Below are positions 47,947 to 58,779 of a stretch of DNA of 64,000 nucleotides, piece by piece. The stretch comes from Tricholoma matsutake (taxonomy: Eukaryota > Basidiomycota > Agaricomycetes > Agaricales > Tricholomataceae), in the NCBI GenBank assembly GCA_026075535.2, contig AP026543.1, positions 10,788,001-10,852,000 of the forward strand. Reading direction: 5' to 3'. The notes beneath the pieces were generated by a model, which was not told where the DNA came from, did no database searches, and worked only from the letters and a program-made list of their open reading frames with translations. The position numbers and the translations under genes were made by a program. Position 1 is the stretch's first letter. Every line of letters begins with the position of its first letter.

Positions 47947-49943
47947 TCATGGAAATCTTGCCTTGCATTTGCCCCATTTATTGTCCATGCAGCCAGTATA
48001 TACATGCCTCTTATTTGCACTTCCATCTTTATTTTTATTTCTATTACAACTATGGACATTTGACTTTGTAAGAAGATCATCAACAGTTTGTGTAAAAAGA
48101 CCCCACCATGTACCTAGTTTTTGACATGCACCACATGTTTCATGAGGATCTGATTTTTTACAAGCAGGAGGTGGTGGCAAAGGCATGGTTTCTGTTGGAT
48201 TTTTATATTCTGGCAGGTTTTATTTGAGTCAATTTGTGCCATAACATCTTCTTGTGTGCCATTGAAGAATTCTCCTGAAACACAGTTTTCCAACCATTTT
48301 ACAAGGTTCTTTTGAAAGTCAGAATTAGCATCAAGAATTTTTTGTCGCATCTCTTGTGGTGTTAAAGACCCTTTTATCCAGAGCAAGAGATGCATGTGCA
48401 GTGTGAGCCGGCCTTGTTGTTCAACAGTCCCATAATATGCCTTAGTATCTCCATACAATCCACGGTGTTTAGATTTTACACCTAACACATCCTCAATAAA
48501 GGTTTGGACTATGAAATGAAAAAATCGAGCACTAGCTACTGGATTTTTGCATATATGACGAATTCTGTCACTTTCATTCAGTATACAAGGCTCAAACTTA
48601 GTATCTGTACCAGCATAATAGAGACATATTGGATGTTTTACATCAGCAGGTGATAATGTTATATACCAGGATGGTGCCCCACAATGATTTACCAATGACC
48701 AAATTTCATTCCGCATATATTTTTTACTTGTCATAGATCCTTTAACACTTCCAGCAATATGATCCAAGTCTTTTATAACTTGAAAGCAATTCTTCTCTTC
48801 ATCTGTTTCAGCTGCAACATAATCTCCACCAGAAATTTTTTCAATTAAAGCATTCAGAACAGTCTGATCAAGATTCAGAAGTCTGTCTGTAATAGCTTGA
48901 AACTTGCTTTTCTCAGCAAGTAAAAAACTCTGAGTTGTACTTGTTTTGATTTGTTCATGACTAAATGCAACAAATGGAAAATTGACATCTGTCTGAAATC
49001 TTTTGTCATGGTACATTAGTACATGTCTTTTGTGCTCTTTGTCAGACAAGCCAGCTGAGCCAACACCTCCTAGTCCATATGGAAATAACCAGGGAAACAT
49101 TTTAGGATAAAGTTGTGGATTATCCCATGCAGATTCAGCTTTGTTGCTGTGACCAACAGCTAGAAATTTTCCCTGAGAATTTAAATGCTTAAGTGCAAGT
49201 GCCTTTAGCCTGTTAGTGGTCATAGTATCCAATTTCTGTCCAGTCAGCCCATGTACAGTATATGCACAGTCACCTTCAGCAGTACCATCTTCGTCATCCA
49301 TATCATGAAGACTAGTTCCTTCTAATGTTTTATTGCTTGAGAGAGGCTTATACTCTACTGAGCAAGGTGGTCCATCTTCAGGATATTCTGCCAGATTTTC
49401 ATGTGAAATGTCTATATCTGCATAATCTCTATGGTTTAACTTTAACCACTCCAATGCTCGTGCTACATGATTCCATCTCACAAGAACCAATGATCGATTA
49501 TAGTCTTCCAGAGTTGGTTTGCATGGACCTGTAAAAAAAATTGCAAGTACACCATCCATTTCATCTCTAGGAGGTGGGAGTTTACTATACACCTTGGGAA
49601 TGGGAGTTTCAAACACAATTGCATTAGCTTTCATTTTACGGCCACCTGTTGAAATTTTCAAAAAACAACATGTATGTCTAACCCATGCAATCAAAAGTTT
49701 TTCAACAAATCGCAAGCTGGATAACTCTTCAGGTACATTCCCAAGCCACAATCCATGAGCTAGTGCAAGCCTTGGAACTTTGTTACATCTGAGGGACATC
49801 CTACAAGTGTTGCAAACATTACTACACTTATAATCTAGTATAGGACCAGTGTATTCTTTTTTCTTCTGGTCCAAACTTTTTTGCTCTACACTAGATACAC
49901 CTTCTGCCTTCAACACATGCAGATGGTTTTTAATAGCTTTCAA
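47947..49943 (-). pseudogene. Helitron N-terminal and Rep (HUH) region
   Basis: A 609-codon frame (49943-48114). It begins with a Cys-rich module (CSNVCNTC, then WLGNVPEELSSLR), shared with the fragment at 7.8-9.3 kb. Near residue 300 is WLFPYGLGG, followed by the Helitron-like N domain: WSLVNHCGAPSWYITLSPAD and the HUH motif TLHMHLLLW (48386-48412), whose two His bind the metal for strand nicking. A shift near 48190 moves the next zinc segment (CGACQKLG) to frame 48186-47947. The catalytic Tyr region after HUH is not convincing (FQKNLVKWLENCV has no Tyr), so nicking activity may be lost. Confidence 0.8.
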
Positions 49944-50331
49944 TCTACTAAGTTCCCCACTTGGTACTAACTCACCACAGACAGCTCAACCACTTTCCTC
50001 AATTTTCTTTTTGGTCATCTTTTTACATGCTTCATCTGCAATGTCTCGTGCAAGCATGCTGGTCAATGGTGCTGGTGGAAATGGTAAGGAAGAGGCATTT
50101 GCAACAATTGAACTATTCAACTTTTCTTTAAGTGCATTAATGCTCTCAGCTTTTTCTTCCTTCTTCTTCTTCTTCAAGTTTGCTCTATGATGCTGCTGTG
50201 ACCATGGTTGCTCAATTGAAAAACAGTAACAAGTACATTACATTGGGGACAGGAGTGATTTTTTAAAGAATACTGTAAGGTATTTTTATTGTCATGAGAT
50301 CCAGCAGGACAGCCATGAGATTTTGCTATTT

Positions 50332-50780
50332 TCACAGAGTAGTTACTGTAAGATATGGGGTAAGATCCTGAAGTGGCATGTTAACATAAACAAATTGACT
50401 TGGTGGATACTTTAGTAAACCAACATCATTTACATGATCAGCATATTTGAATACCATTTTTGTAATATCTGGCTGATTTTTATCTTGTGGTAACAAATAC
50501 AGCTCTAGTTGTGAATAGGAGAAGATACGAGCAGCATACCCCCCCTTGTTAAGTATTCTAGCAGGTGGTGCAAATGCTGTAGATACATCCTTTTTGAAAT
50601 ACCCTCTGGGGTCATGTCCTTTATGAAACTTGAATAGCTGGTAAGGCATATTCTGATTGCCTTCACTAGCAATAAAAACCTGACCTCGATGTTTCAATGG
50701 ATGTAAAAATACAAGACTGCAAAGCTTGGATTTGACCATCAGACACAAGAAGCCAAATTGTCTAAAGAACACATACACAA
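50332..50780 (-). pseudogene. Helitron first module
   Basis: The open frame 51261-50332 becomes recognisable only after about 50780. The part HRGQVFIASEGNQNMPYQLFKFH and KYADHVNDVGLL...FVYVNMPLQDL corresponds to the first module of the copy at 9.0-9.3 kb. Function unknown. Between it and the Rep frame, a Lys-rich segment (50177-49986) ends at a TGA in front of AVCGELVPSGELSRLK. Confidence 0.55.
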
Positions 50781-51289
50781 AACAAGAAAAAGCTGAAAAC
50801 AAACAAGATATAGACAAATAATCAGAATCATATTTACATTTGATAAGTATTAGGAGACATACTGCAAAATCATGTTTGTACATCATATTCTGTTTCAGTA
50901 TTAATGATAGCTTTCTGACTCTGACTGAGACATCAACAACTGGAAGAATGTTTAGGGATAGTATCCAGTGTTGCAAACAAAACAGCAAAAAAACAATATT
51001 TCTGACCCTCTGCCAAAAGAAAGAGAACACCTCAACATAACTGGAGCAGAAGCTTAGCCATCTTACTGAACAAGCAATTGAAGAAACAAATATATGTGGC
51101 ATATATTTAATAGAATATTGATAGCAAGAGGTTATACCATATTTGTTAAACAAGTAGCCATTGCTCCCCAAAAGCATTGGTTCTGCAGATGATGTGCCAC
51201 AAGATATAGAGGTACAATTATAGCATGGAAACTTCAGTGAGTCGGATATACATTGGCACATGAAATAGGCAACAAATATAAATTGAGGT

Positions 51290-51500
51290 TTGGAACAAGT
51301 TCTTTATAAAGAACACCCCATAAAGGGGTTGTCAAATCACCCACACTGGGGGTATCCACATAAGGCGGATGCAAGATGCCCACATTGGAGGAGCCCACAT
51401 GGGGGGCTAGGTAGATGCCCTCATCAGAGAAACCTGTTTTGGAGTCTATGTAATTTTCACCAATGGAAGCACCCACATGGGGGGAAATACTGCCGTTATG
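51290..51500. repeat. Degenerate CCCACATGGGG minisatellite
   Basis: CCCATAAAGGGG, CCCACACTGGGG, CCCACATTGG, CCCACATGGGG and a further CCCACATGGGG recur at about 25-70 bp, each a short palindrome. The purpose is unknown; it lies upstream of the Helitron coding region. Confidence 0.5.
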
Positions 51501-51547
51501 TTGGATATTTGCTGTAAATATTGGTTGTAAACATCAAGGCATCAACA

Positions 51548-51941
51548 TTATAGCAACCAACTATTCATACCATATGATAGGTTGGAAGCGCTTTTAAAGA
51601 GAACAGGTCCCTTCCCCAGATCACCTGCACCTGCAAAGGTAGTGCAGGGTCTACTGCGAGTGAGACAAGAACCATAAAAATGATCTGAGCAAGCATCCCA
51701 TCATGTTCAGTTCGATTTTTGGAATGAGCTGATTGGAGCATACCATACGATAAGAAAGACTGCGGACCCGGGTGGCCTGTGCCATTGAGTGGACGCGAGC
51801 TGGACACAGGATTATCACCTAATTACAGATTAAAGTCCTGGAAGGAAAGCCAGAGCACTACAACATACCATTTGATGTGACTGCAATCAGGTTCAGGCAG
51901 AAAATTGCTAAAACAGAGAGTTGTTTGAATACTCGCAACAT
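51548..51941 (-). CDS. Possible small secreted protein, 94 aa
   Basis: No family recognised. From the ATG at 51941 the first 24 residues (MLRVFKQLSVLAIFCLNLIA...) form a good signal peptide with a hydrophobic core. Two GT-AG introns (51819-51868 and 51685-51743) join three exons of 73, 75 and 137 nt, a total of 285 nt in frame with a TAA at 51548-51550. The mature part is about 70 residues, rich in Ser, Gly and Pro, with two Cys. It could be a fungal small secreted protein. The alternative is chance, since a shorter reading without the second intron also exists. It lies between the Helitron and the Spt5-like gene. Confidence 0.35.
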
Positions 51942-52112
51942 GGTGGTTCGAGATTGAAAAGAAAACTGGCCATCAAAGTCGCACCACCTGTCAAGGATGA
52001 ATTTCGAACGGAAACTTCTGAGAAACTTTCACGTGATTCAATGCAACAAAAATTGTATTCGTATTTGAGGTATAGGTACTCGACAAAGTAATATAGATAG
52101 ATGTAAAATAAG

Positions 52113-54644
52113 CTACTGTATCCATATTTTGTCCCACAGCACAGATTCATGATGAGAACAACAAATATTTTTTTGGTGGAAGTACGCAAACTGGCTAACT
52201 GGATGATAAAGAAGAATTAAGGCATCATGGGGCTGCAATGGATACTGGCAACTCAAGACACAGCCATAACAACCGATAAAGCTAGTATTTCTGGAAAGAT
52301 CTGGCCCAATAATCACCACGCGTTGGCCTAGCACTGTATGAAATGGCTGTGCATCTGAAGCCTTTACCGCACCTTCCCTCTCAGTAGTCGTTTCTGGCAG
52401 GATGTACTTCAGGGGGAATTTGACCTGGGTCACCATGATCCCCAGTTTGACCATCACAGAGCAATCCAATCCTTTCCATGGACGGTTGAGCACTGACACA
52501 CCCTGACAACCTTCGTACTTCCCCCCTCGATAGTAGATGCCTTCCTTGGTGCCCTGAATGACAATGTCAAGGCGTTTATTGTCAAGCCATGGGTCCAGCA
52601 GCCACTCTCCTAAGTCTTTCGAGTTAAACAGAGTAGCATCAGTTAAAGAGACACACACCAAGCTTTGCAGTGGGTTCAGACGGCAAATGAGAGGTAGGGT
52701 CCCAGAGGCATTTCCCTTGAATCGGAATGAGTTGGCATAGATGGACGAACAATCAGTCCAGGTAACAATGTCCCCCTTGGAATCCACTGTGCTTTCAACA
52801 ATGACAAACCAGTCCTGGTGAAACTTCAATTAGTTAAGGCAATAATTGTCATAATTGCGGGCTCACACTAGCTCTGTCACATTGTCACTGCCAAGCTCGA
52901 CAGTTGTTTTCACAGCTTGCATGTCAATCCTGAGAGTGACGCTGAACTTTTCATTCAAGACAGGGGTAGAGCCAAGCACTGTTGCTTTATGGCCCTTCAG
53001 ATTACCCTTGATAACACGAATGTTCATGCCACAAAACGGATCCCCAGTATGCATGGGATCTCTGTGTCGCGCCTTGTCGGACAAGGGTCTTTCCTTGACT
53101 GCACCTGGTTCAGCATCGGAAGTATTGATGTTCTTCTTCCAATTGATACGAGTCTGTTCAATTTGAAACTACAAAGGTCAGATACATGCAGAACAGTCAG
53201 AGCTGGTTAAAATACCTCTTCACCAATGGTTTGAGGTCCCAGTTCTCTGACCGTCATATACAGTGTTACCAATTCTCCACATACTTCCATAATAAAACCC
53301 TCACATCCTTGGTGTTCTCCACTGATAATCGTCACATAATCACTGCAGGAGAAAGCTCTCCTCCTCATGTACTGCTGAGGCACTTCAACAAGAAGATGGT
53401 CATCAGAGGTCTCAATTTGAGCCATCTCTGTGTTATCAATGCTAACAATGTGGCCCGACATTCCCTGAAGCGCACCTGAGCATACGAGCAGCTTTTCAGA
53501 CACCCCAAACTGAACTTTTGATCAGATAACTTGTATCCCGTGTCGTACATCTACATTGCCTGATTTATCAAAGAATGAAAGTTCTGTTTCCTTAGGTAGC
53601 ACATGAACGTCATCTAAATCTGATGTCCTGAATGACTGGATTTCAAATCCATCAGGCGTGAAAGTTTTGCCACGAAAAATGTTTAGTCCACAATTGTGCC
53701 TAACCACCCTAGTTCCCTGGATGTCTTTGACAATATTGGGATCAAAAAGAGCTTGGGGCGGTCGCCCACGAGAGTCAGGACTAAATGACAACCTAGGTAT
53801 AAAAATCACCACTGCAACTTCATCATGGACCTTGGTTACAAATCCTAAGTCATTGTGGTAGTAGCCACCACACCGAAGCCGCACCCAGGCACCTGGCTTG
53901 CAAGTTCATGGCTGGGATGAAGGCATCAAGAGTTTAACACGGTCTTCTAGGGGCACAAACGTTAAACGGGATTTGTTTGACCCAAGAAATGAAACAGGAG
54001 CGATGCCCTTGAGAAAGGAACCAAGCAACAATCTGGCATCAACTGTAGATTGATGACTCTCGATATAGACAGCTCCAGGCTGGTGGTTGCGATAGAAAAC
54101 AGAAAGCACTGTGGAACTCAGAGATCCAGATGATGCAGCTTCCATGCATTTCATCAGTATCTTGTGTTCGCAACCTTCCTGAACAGAGGTCAACACAAGC
54201 CATAGAAAAATCAGAAGAGCAGGGAGAACGTACGTCAACAGATAATTTCCAGATTTCTGGGTTGTCCAAGGAAGGATAGCATGTTGCGGTTTCAACAATG
54301 TCCACAAGGCCCAAATCCTGCATCAATGACATGGATGTGGTTGCAACACCAGCATATTGACCTTCGATAGCCAAAGCGACCTCTTCCAAATGTGCTGCCT
54401 CCTCTTCCACAGTTGCATCAGCAAGCAATGGACGAAAGTGAGAGGTTCCAGCAGGAGGTTTATCGGGAACAATGAAACCTAGGTAATCCACTCAGTTCCC
54501 GCCAGAGGAGGCAAATTTACACTTACCATCCTCCTCTTCCTCATCCATTTCGGAATCTCTCTCACTGCCATCCTGATCGACGGATGCTTCTAGGTCTAGG
54601 AAAGACAAGGATGATGACTTCTGAACAAGAATTGAGCCAAGCAT
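52113..54644 (-). pseudogene. Spt5-like NGN/KOW protein, two TGA interruptions
   Basis: Spt5 is the conserved RNA polymerase II elongation factor (with Spt4). Five exons (54644-54527, 54478-54234, 54178-53216, 53168-52869, 52814-52113) join by 47-55-nt GT-AG introns into 776 codons. An acidic N-terminus (DSEMDEEEEDG) is followed by an NGN domain in exon 3 (GAVYIESH...GSFLKGI...LTFVPLEDRVKLL). At least five KOW-like stretches follow (GAWVRLRCGGYYHNDLGFV, LLVCSGALQGMSGHIV, YVTIISGEHQGCEGFI, NIRVIKGNLKGHKATV, YRGGKYEGCQGV). TGA at 53906-53908 and 53522-53524 are the only breaks, and both fit a former CGA. It is a divergent, expanded-type copy and not the housekeeping gene. Family sure, pseudogene state fairly sure. 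Confidence 0.8.
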
Positions 54645-56125
54645 GCCGATTTAAGTTAGGACTCGCATACCTTTGCCCATTTAACTGATCACTTAGGCAT
54701 ATACGACCTTATTTTGCAACAGTACAACAGTCGTAACAATCCTTATGACTGTAGAACATCTTAATACAGATTATTTACACCCCTACAGGGTCGCAGACAT
54801 ACTACTTACTCCATTCTGATTGTCGGTAGGTGATGGTTGAAGGCAGAGGAGAGAAAATATAACACAGTCAAACAGTGTGTGCCATAGCTTGTTCAGAACG
54901 GAAGTTGCCGTTTCGAACACGGCTATGTTGGACATTGTTTGGTTCAAAGGCCTTTTTCACTCTTGTCCTGGTTCCACCACCATCTCACTTCTGGGTGGAC
55001 TGGGTTCAAGTGTTTAAATGTTTACATGGTAAGTACAGTATCATTAGACTTGTGGTTGTATTGTACAACACGCTAGCTAACCAACAGGCTGTACCCAGCT
55101 CTACTTTTTATGGACTTTTTATGAAGATCTGGGCTACAAAGTGCCATAAGGCAAATTGTTGTTGGATTGAACATCTTTCTTTCAACAAGTCAGCTATACA
55201 TGCAACACATCTTAGTAGACTACTATAGAACCGTACAATACGATTGAAAACCGCTCATATTACCTTGAACGCTTGGGTAAACAGAACCAGTGCTTGATGA
55301 CATACCCATGTCTAAAAGTGTTTAGTTGCCGGCTATGACATCATTTTGTGAGTACCTCTATAAGTTTTCTGGATGTTAACTGATATAAGTTTGGACTGGT
55401 TTGCCTTTCTGATTCATTATTCAATGCTATGGGTGTTTACAGAGCAAATCGTCCAAAATTATGAGCAACAAAACTAAAGTAAGTTTCGTAAACAAGCCAG
55501 CGAGAGACAAGAATACATGTCTCTAACAGGTCTTCCATTTCACCCCAACCATCGGTTATCAAAGTTACAAGGAATCCACAGTGGAACATCACAGCCCAGT
55601 AATGGACTCACATTTCAACACCGGTGATCCTCCAGGTAGGCTGTAGTTGCGATCACCCTTTGAACTAAGCTCACGAAAACAAAGTTCCTACAACTAGGTT
55701 AGCAAACGCTGATCCAGATCAAGCGCCTATGACAACCATGTTAGAGAACGTGAATCCAGATCGACAAGTGTCAGCCATAAGTAGGTTGTGCTTGCAGGAT
55801 GGATATAGAGCATCCGATCTGACGAACAAGTGAACTAGTATTCTACAGTGTCAACCAATTATTTGTGGGCAATTGACCCATCCCTGGCATGTTTGTTGTT
55901 AGATGTGGGTGGCCACTGCCCTCTCAGCGAATATTACAATTGACACTCAACAGATCGGGGATTCGTCATACAGTCAGATTAGTTAGGCTTCTCACGATTT
56001 CATGAAAGACCCATCCAAAGGATTATTATGTTGTAATCGATAGCCATAACCGGGTTTCTGAGATAAGCTTGAAATGAGACTTTACGTGTGTGTGGAAAGT
56101 CTCACCTAAGTTCTCTCTGCCCACC
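54645..56125. other. Intergenic, between divergent pseudogenes
   Basis: No coding signal. It separates the Spt5-like (-) and TET/JBP-like (+) genes, which point away from each other, so it should have held both promoters. Confidence 0.4.
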
Positions 56126-58779
56126 ATGGACGTTCTCTCTGGTTTGCAATGCCTCAATCTTCCAAACAGAGACTCGCATCTTCCCCAACTGTATTCAACT
56201 GACTGTCACCCACTAATCAAGGGTGAACACGGAAAAATCATAATTATGGTGCAAGACTCATCTACTTCTGCGATGGTGGAAATTCTGGATGCCGCATCAG
56301 AGATGGAGGTGCCTGCTACCAAGTCTGAAAATGATGAAATGGGTCAGTGGCATCTACAATTCCACCTTTACTCTATCTCAGACCATCCAGGGTTTACCAT
56401 CTTGCATCCAAGCAACAAGGACTTCTTGTTAATGAGGAACATCAACAACAGTGGAGATCCTTACAAGGATAAACTCAAATCATGGGCCATGGACAAGTTC
56501 ACACAAAATTTGAATGTCCATTCCATAACTGACAACCCCACAGGAGTGTGTACAATGCTGACCAAATTCGTCGGCTGGAGCAGACACGAGAATCCATTCT
56601 CGGGCCTCCAGGAGAAACATCCGACAAGAAAGCTCAATTCGACAAGAAGGCATCGGGTTACATTGGGGGACTAGCTTTCGAAAGGTCCTGCCATGCCATA
56701 CAGACCCGAAATGGTGACCGATGTTACGGTATCACCACTACCTTTCAAGAGCCACAGTCATTAGATGCTCCAAGCGTGGGATCAAAATATGGTGATGGAA
56801 TGGACGGTGATGTTTGCATGAGAAAAGATATTCTAGAGGTATGTCATGAAGTTCGAGCGAGATTTGTGATAAGTCGACATGTAATGTCTCTAGCTTGGCG
56901 CGTTCTTGGCAATGAAAGGCCTGGAGTGGGGGCCAGAAGGGTTAGTTGATAAAATGCATACACAAGCTGCAGTCGCAAATATGCCTCAAATTGGTGTGAC
57001 AGACAATGTTTGTTACCCTGCGTTCCAACTCAACATTGCTGCTGCAGTTTCTGAGCACCCAAAATCAGGTATTTTTCATTTTCATTCAGACTTTGAAGTA
57101 TTCAATGGTCTATACAGTTGATGTGTTCAAGCGCTCTCTAGGTCACACTGCTGGTACGCACATTGATGGCAGTGATTCTCCAGCATGTCCAACTGCATTG
57201 TCGAACTGGAGCAAACCTCATCCAGATGTAGATGAAGAGCTGTTCAGTATCCTTGATTGGGGTATATCTTGGGTAATGGAAGAGTTTTCTATGCTGTATT
57301 TCTCCGGTCTCCACTTCCACAGGGGCAGCCAGCCCTTCTACCGCTATAAGGGCAACCTAAGCCTCTAGCAAAGGGAAATCTGAAGTTAAAATTATACTAC
57401 ATAATACAGGCATTGGGGACACACCTAGCAAAGGGAAATCCGAAGAGAAAACTCTAAGGATCCCCTTGCTGATGCCCAGTATATGTGAAGACGACAAAAA
57501 TCAAATATAACCTAAAAATAGAAAAAGGCGGAGATAGGTGGATCAAGGCCGCCGAATGACATCATACCAAGGGGTATGTGTCGGAAGGGGTACTCCGCCT
57601 CTAAATATAAAAGTGTCAACATGTACAAACATGATAGCAAGGGAAAATTAGTAATAAAATCCGGAAAAATCATAGAAAATGAAGAATAGAAGGAAATGAG
57701 GTGGGGAAAAATATAGGATGAACATAAAAAATGGGAAAAACACACAGGGCACCCCCCTAGTCCCCTTACAACTGCACTCCACGCATCAACTACAATATGG
57801 GCTACAACCACTTAACATTGATAGGGTATCCCCCGAATGAATCCTTCAATGGCACCAGTTCCATGGCATTTGCAGCCTTACCAGACGGAAAATTGCTCAA
57901 AAGTTATCGAGAGATGCGGTTACCTGCATAAGTACAAACTATCACATCGTTGTCGTTAATCTAAATGATAACTACAGGATCATGGGACAACCTCAACACC
58001 ATTCCTGCACCCAGGCAACATTCACTAAGGATGGGTGCTGCATTATGGGCACTGAAGACTATATTGACTTTATGATCCACTCGTTCACACAGCAAATGAC
58101 TTATTATATCAGCCAAACCGATCCAAAGGCTCTTCTTAGATTCGATCGGGATCGATTCTTTTCTAGTTTTTCCTATGTAAATGATGAAGGCGTACATGTT
58201 GGTCTGAAAACCTCTCCCTATCATCCTGGATGGAGTGGGCATGACACAGAGATCGGTACCGCATATAAAGGAAAGTTGAATGATCTTTTGGAAGAGGCAT
58301 TGAGGGCATTGCACAATTCCAATTCGACCACCTGAGCACCATATGCAAATGATGTTCTACTTTCTGCAAAAGTGCAGTGGGAGGAGCAGCTACGCAAAAC
58401 ATCGATGTCCATTCCAATTTGTGCCATCACCAAAGCAGTGTCCCTGTGGAATGTCATTGGGGGATGACCTAGGGCCAGAAAAGGTTTGTATTGCATTCCG
58501 CTTCAGATATTGCATTAACAACAGCTTGCTACTATAGGTATAGTGGAACGGATGCGCAGTACCAAGAAAGAGACATATGCGAGAGATCTTGTTCGTGTTA
58601 AGTCAAATCAGAAGAAGTGCGAATATGAAGTCAGGCCCACTGGTAAGATAGATCACCTTCTATTCAATGTAAAACTTAAAGTGTCCAGCCAAGAAAAGGA
58701 AGATGGGAAAGGAACAGCAAAAGGACAAGAAGACGAAATGGCACGCCGGCAACAATTCGGAAGAGGAAGACCCGATTAA
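56126..58779 (+). pseudogene. TET/JBP-like 2OG-Fe(II) dioxygenase, LTR-interrupted
   Basis: TET/JBP enzymes oxidise 5-methylcytosine or thymine in DNA. Exons 56126-56496, 56544-56838, 56894-57068, 57142-57344 plus 57776-57918, 57978-58483 and 58538-58779 sum to 1935 nt in frame (644 codons plus stop). The dioxygenase core has H287-x-D289 (GTHIDGSDSP), a distal H338 or H340 (GLHFHRGSQPF) and R351 (TPRINYN) for 2-oxoglutarate, followed by LTLIGYPPNESF. A solo gypsy LTR (57345-57770) sits between Y347-R348 and T349. Removing it and one 5-bp duplication restores the frame exactly. TGA at 58333-58335 and 58465-58467 fit former CGA. The N-terminal 220 residues are unrecognised. The family call rests on motif order; another 2OG oxygenase is possible. 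Confidence 0.65.
57345..57770 (-). repeat. Solo gypsy LTR (subfamily B) in the dioxygenase gene
   Basis: Full 426-bp LTR without internal region, flanked by ACCGC (57340-57344) and ACTGC (57771-57775), a 5-bp duplication with one CpG-type change. It fixes the LTR ends as TGTAAGGG...CCCTTATA in element sense. Confidence 0.95.

Larger units (their letters stand above)
43662..50780 (-). mobile_element. Decayed Helitron with USP-like tail
   Basis: Minus-strand order: N-terminal module (50780-50332), DUF6570-like region plus Rep HUH domain (49943-48114), linker frames (48186-46446), PIF1-type helicase (46267-44261), and a cysteine-protease-like tail reaching 43662. This is the Rep-helicase order of Helitrons, which move by rolling-circle replication. 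Frames are broken about eight times. The terminal hairpin and CTRR end could not be placed with confidence. Confidence 0.8.

Noticed and set aside
53522..53908. Explaining the two TGA codons of the Spt5-like gene by introns
   Set aside because: No GT-AG pair of plausible length keeps the frame on both sides; the only GT-AG option at 53522 is about 21 nt. Former CGA codons explain both.
54875..55228. 117-codon ORF in the intergenic region
   Set aside because: No family resemblance, no splice context, and it lies between two divergent gene starts.
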